From Syntrophaceae bacterium UBA2280 (lineage in GTDB: Bacteria > Desulfobacterota > Syntrophia > Syntrophales > Smithellaceae), in assembly GCA_002347685.1 (NCBI GenBank), contig DDWS01000022.1, forward strand, positions 1 through 32,813: a stretch of 32,813 nucleotides of DNA, read 5' to 3'. Below, one piece after another: positions 31,301 to 32,813 of this stretch. Both the position numbers and the translations under genes were made by a program. Each line of letters opens with the position of its first letter. Positions within the stretch are counted from its first letter, which is position 1. Below the pieces are notes generated by a model, which was given only the letters and a program-made list of their open reading frames with translations, did no database searches and was not told the DNA's origin.

Positions 31301-32548
31301 CTACGAATTCATCGATTCCAGAAATTCCTGGTTTGTACTCGTCTTCCGGATTCTGCCGATAATGAATTCCATTGCGTCCACCGGGTTCATTTCCTGTAGC
31401 AGGCGGCGCAGAATCCAGACACGGTTGAGATTGGCCTTGGGAATCAGCAGTTCTTCTTTTCTCGTACCGGAGCGAATAAGATCAAAAGCCGGGAAAATGC
31501 GACGGTCTGCAATACGTCGGTCCAGATGCAATTCCATATTACCCGTCCCCTTGAATTCCTCGAAGATCACTTCGTCCATACGGCTGCCCGTATCGATCAG
31601 GGCGGTGGAGATAATCGTCAGCGAGCCGCCATTTTCAATGTTTCTTGCCGCACCGAAGAAGCGCTTGGGTTTATGCAGGGCGTTGGAATCGACACCGCCG
31701 GAGAGCACCTTGCCGGACGGCGGCACCACGGTATTGTAGGCGCGCGCCAGACGGGTGATGGAATCCAGCAAAATAACGACGTCTTTTTTATGCTCGACCA
31801 GGCGTTTGGCCTTTTCAATCACCATTTCGGCAACCTGCACATGGCGGGTGGCAGGTTCATCGAATGTCGATGAAACCACTTCACCTTTGACGCTGCGTTG
31901 CATGTCAGTAACTTCTTCTGGCCGCTCGTCGATGAGCAGCACCATCAAGACCACTTCTTTGTGATTGGCCGTGATGCTGTGGGCGATATCCTGCAGCAAA
32001 ACGGTTTTACCGGCCCGGGGCGGCGAAACGATCAGCGCGCGCTGGCCCTTGCCGATGGGGGCAAACAAGTCGAGGGTGCGGGTGGAATAGTTTTCCGGAT
32101 CGAATTCCAAATTGAGCTTTTCCTCCGGATACAGAGGAGTCAGATTGTCAAAAAGGATTTTGTCGCGGGCCTGCTCGGGACTTTCAAAATTCACCGTGTC
32201 CACTTTGAGAAGAGCGAAGTATTTTTCACCCTCTTTAGGGGGCCGGACCTCGCCGGAAATCGTATCGCCGGTTTTCAGATTAAATCTGCGGATTTGAGAG
32301 GGTGAAATGTAGATGTCGTCCGGACTCGGCAGATAGTTGTAATCGACGGCGCGCAAAAAACCGAACCCGTCTGGTAAAATTTCCAGGACGCCGGAACCTG
32401 AAATGACGCCGTTTTGTTCGGCCTGGGTCTGCAAAATGGCAAAGATCAAATCCTGACGGCGCATGCCGCTCGCACCCGGGACGTCCAGATCTTTGGCCAT
32501 AGTGGTAAGTTCGCTGATCGGCAGCCTTTTGATGTCTTCGATGTTCAT
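31301..32548 (-). CDS. rho: Transcription termination factor Rho
   Basis: The 415-residue hexameric RNA helicase ends transcription at C-rich rut sites. The N-terminal OB-fold RNA-binding domain has DGFGFLRAVDYNYLPSPDDIY; the ATPase domain has the P-loop SPPRAGKTVLLQ (about 175-186), LIDERPEEVTDM and ITRLARAYNTVVPPSGK (Q-loop), then FFGAARNIENGGSLTI. The length is close to E. coli Rho, without a long N-terminal insertion. AAGGAT upstream supports the start. Confidence 0.97.
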   Translation of the reverse strand: MNIEDIKRLPISELTTMAKDLDVPGASGMRRQDLIFAILQTQAEQNGVISGSGVLEILPDGFGFLRAVDYNYLPSPDDIYISPSQIRRFNLKTGDTISGEVRPPKEGEKYFALLKVDTVNFESPEQARDKILFDNLTPLYPEEKLNLEFDPENYSTRTLDLFAPIGKGQRALIVSPPRAGKTVLLQDIAHSITANHKEVVLMVLLIDERPEEVTDMQRSVKGEVVSSTFDEPATRHVQVAEMVIEKAKRLVEHKKDVVILLDSITRLARAYNTVVPPSGKVLSGGVDSNALHKPKRFFGAARNIENGGSLTIISTALIDTGSRMDEVIFEEFKGTGNMELHLDRRIADRRIFPAFDLIRSGTRKEELLIPKANLNRVWILRRLLQEMNPVDAMEFIIGRIRKTSTNQEFLESMNS

Positions 32549-32802
32549 AATAATATCCTTGTTTTTTAATTATTTACAGGCACGATATTGCATGGGGTAT
32601 ATGTGTCTTTACTGCATTATTTATGAAATACGTAAAGGAAGTCACGGCTTTTCAGCAGTTACAGATTAAATATCGGCTTGTTTTTTTGAATACTTGAATC
32701 GCTCCAAAGGGCAGGGGCCATAAAAGCCGCTGACGAATTGTAATTACGCTATATGAATCAGGTGTAGCTGTCAAGAAAATTTATTCATACTGTAAGGAGC
32801 AA
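32549..32802 (-). promoter_or_regulatory. Leader and probable promoter of rho
   Basis: On the minus strand TTGACA (32774-32769) is followed after 17 bp by TAGCGT (32751-32746). The transcript would have an untranslated leader of about 190 nt. Long leaders allow Rho-dependent autoregulation, as known for E. coli rho; this is an inference here. Confidence 0.4.
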
Positions 32803-32813
32803 ATGATTTGTCC
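32803..32813 (+). CDS. 5' end of a divergent gene (partial)
   Basis: ATG ATT TGT (MIC...) at the window end has AAGGAG (32794-32799) 3 nt before it, on the strand opposite rho. Only three codons are visible; the product cannot be named. Confidence 0.3.

Overview
The window looks like a chromosomal segment of a strictly anaerobic, probably syntrophic or sulfate-reducing member of Desulfobacterota (the former Deltaproteobacteria, Syntrophales-like). This is an inference from the gene neighbourhoods (yceD-rpmF-acpP-fabF-glyA-dCMP deaminase-nrdR-rib genes-nusB; rho-rpmE-prfA), a bacterial NrpR-type nitrogen regulator, and an AbfT-like acyl-CoA transferase. No rRNA or phylogenetic marker alignment could be run.

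Region 1 (1-6876, minus strand): a nitrogen/amidotransferase block. It has the first codons of an unidentified gene, an NrpR-like regulator, and a 1235-residue GlmS-like protein with a large insertion and a long C-terminal extension. A Fis-type HTH protein, a small membrane protein and MoaC follow.

Region 2 (7006-10736, plus strand): comM (YifB-type AAA+ ATPase), ilvE and a LolA-family lipoprotein carrier. The ilvE-lolA gap holds three DnaA-box-like 9-mers in exact 12-bp register.

Region 3 (10775-19055, minus strand): one long gene train. It runs yceD, rpmF (59 aa), acpP, fabF, glyA, dCMP deaminase, nrdR, ribE, ribBA, ribH, nusB and a stand-alone M17-aminopeptidase N-domain protein. It joins ribosome, lipid, one-carbon, nucleotide and flavin functions. 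Genes that usually sit in such clusters (plsX/fabH/fabD/fabG and ribD) are not here.

Region 4 (19176-20892, plus strand): gltX, then tRNA-Glu(CTC), the cognate tRNA of the enzyme.

Region 5 (20846-26289): a compact integrative element of about 5.4 kb in the 3' end of tRNA-Glu. It is bounded by 47-bp direct repeats (attL/attR), with paired 9-bp arm-type repeats inside both ends. All genes run leftward: tyrosine integrase, an unknown gene, an AlpA/excisionase-like HTH protein, a Cys-rich small protein, a Rep-like wHTH protein followed by three 17-bp iteron-like repeats, three tiny overlapping genes (one with a G10 tract), and a membrane-anchored unknown protein. No capsid, terminase, relaxase or known defence gene is visible, so it looks like a satellite or cryptic integrative plasmid.

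Region 6 (26290-32813): a NeuD/PglD-like acyltransferase; an intergenic stretch with a good promoter and a strong intrinsic terminator about 170 nt apart (candidate small RNA); an acyl-CoA transferase; then prfA, rpmE and rho on the minus strand. A terminator/antiterminator-like arrangement lies between rpmE and prfA. A gene start on the plus strand is cut by the window end.
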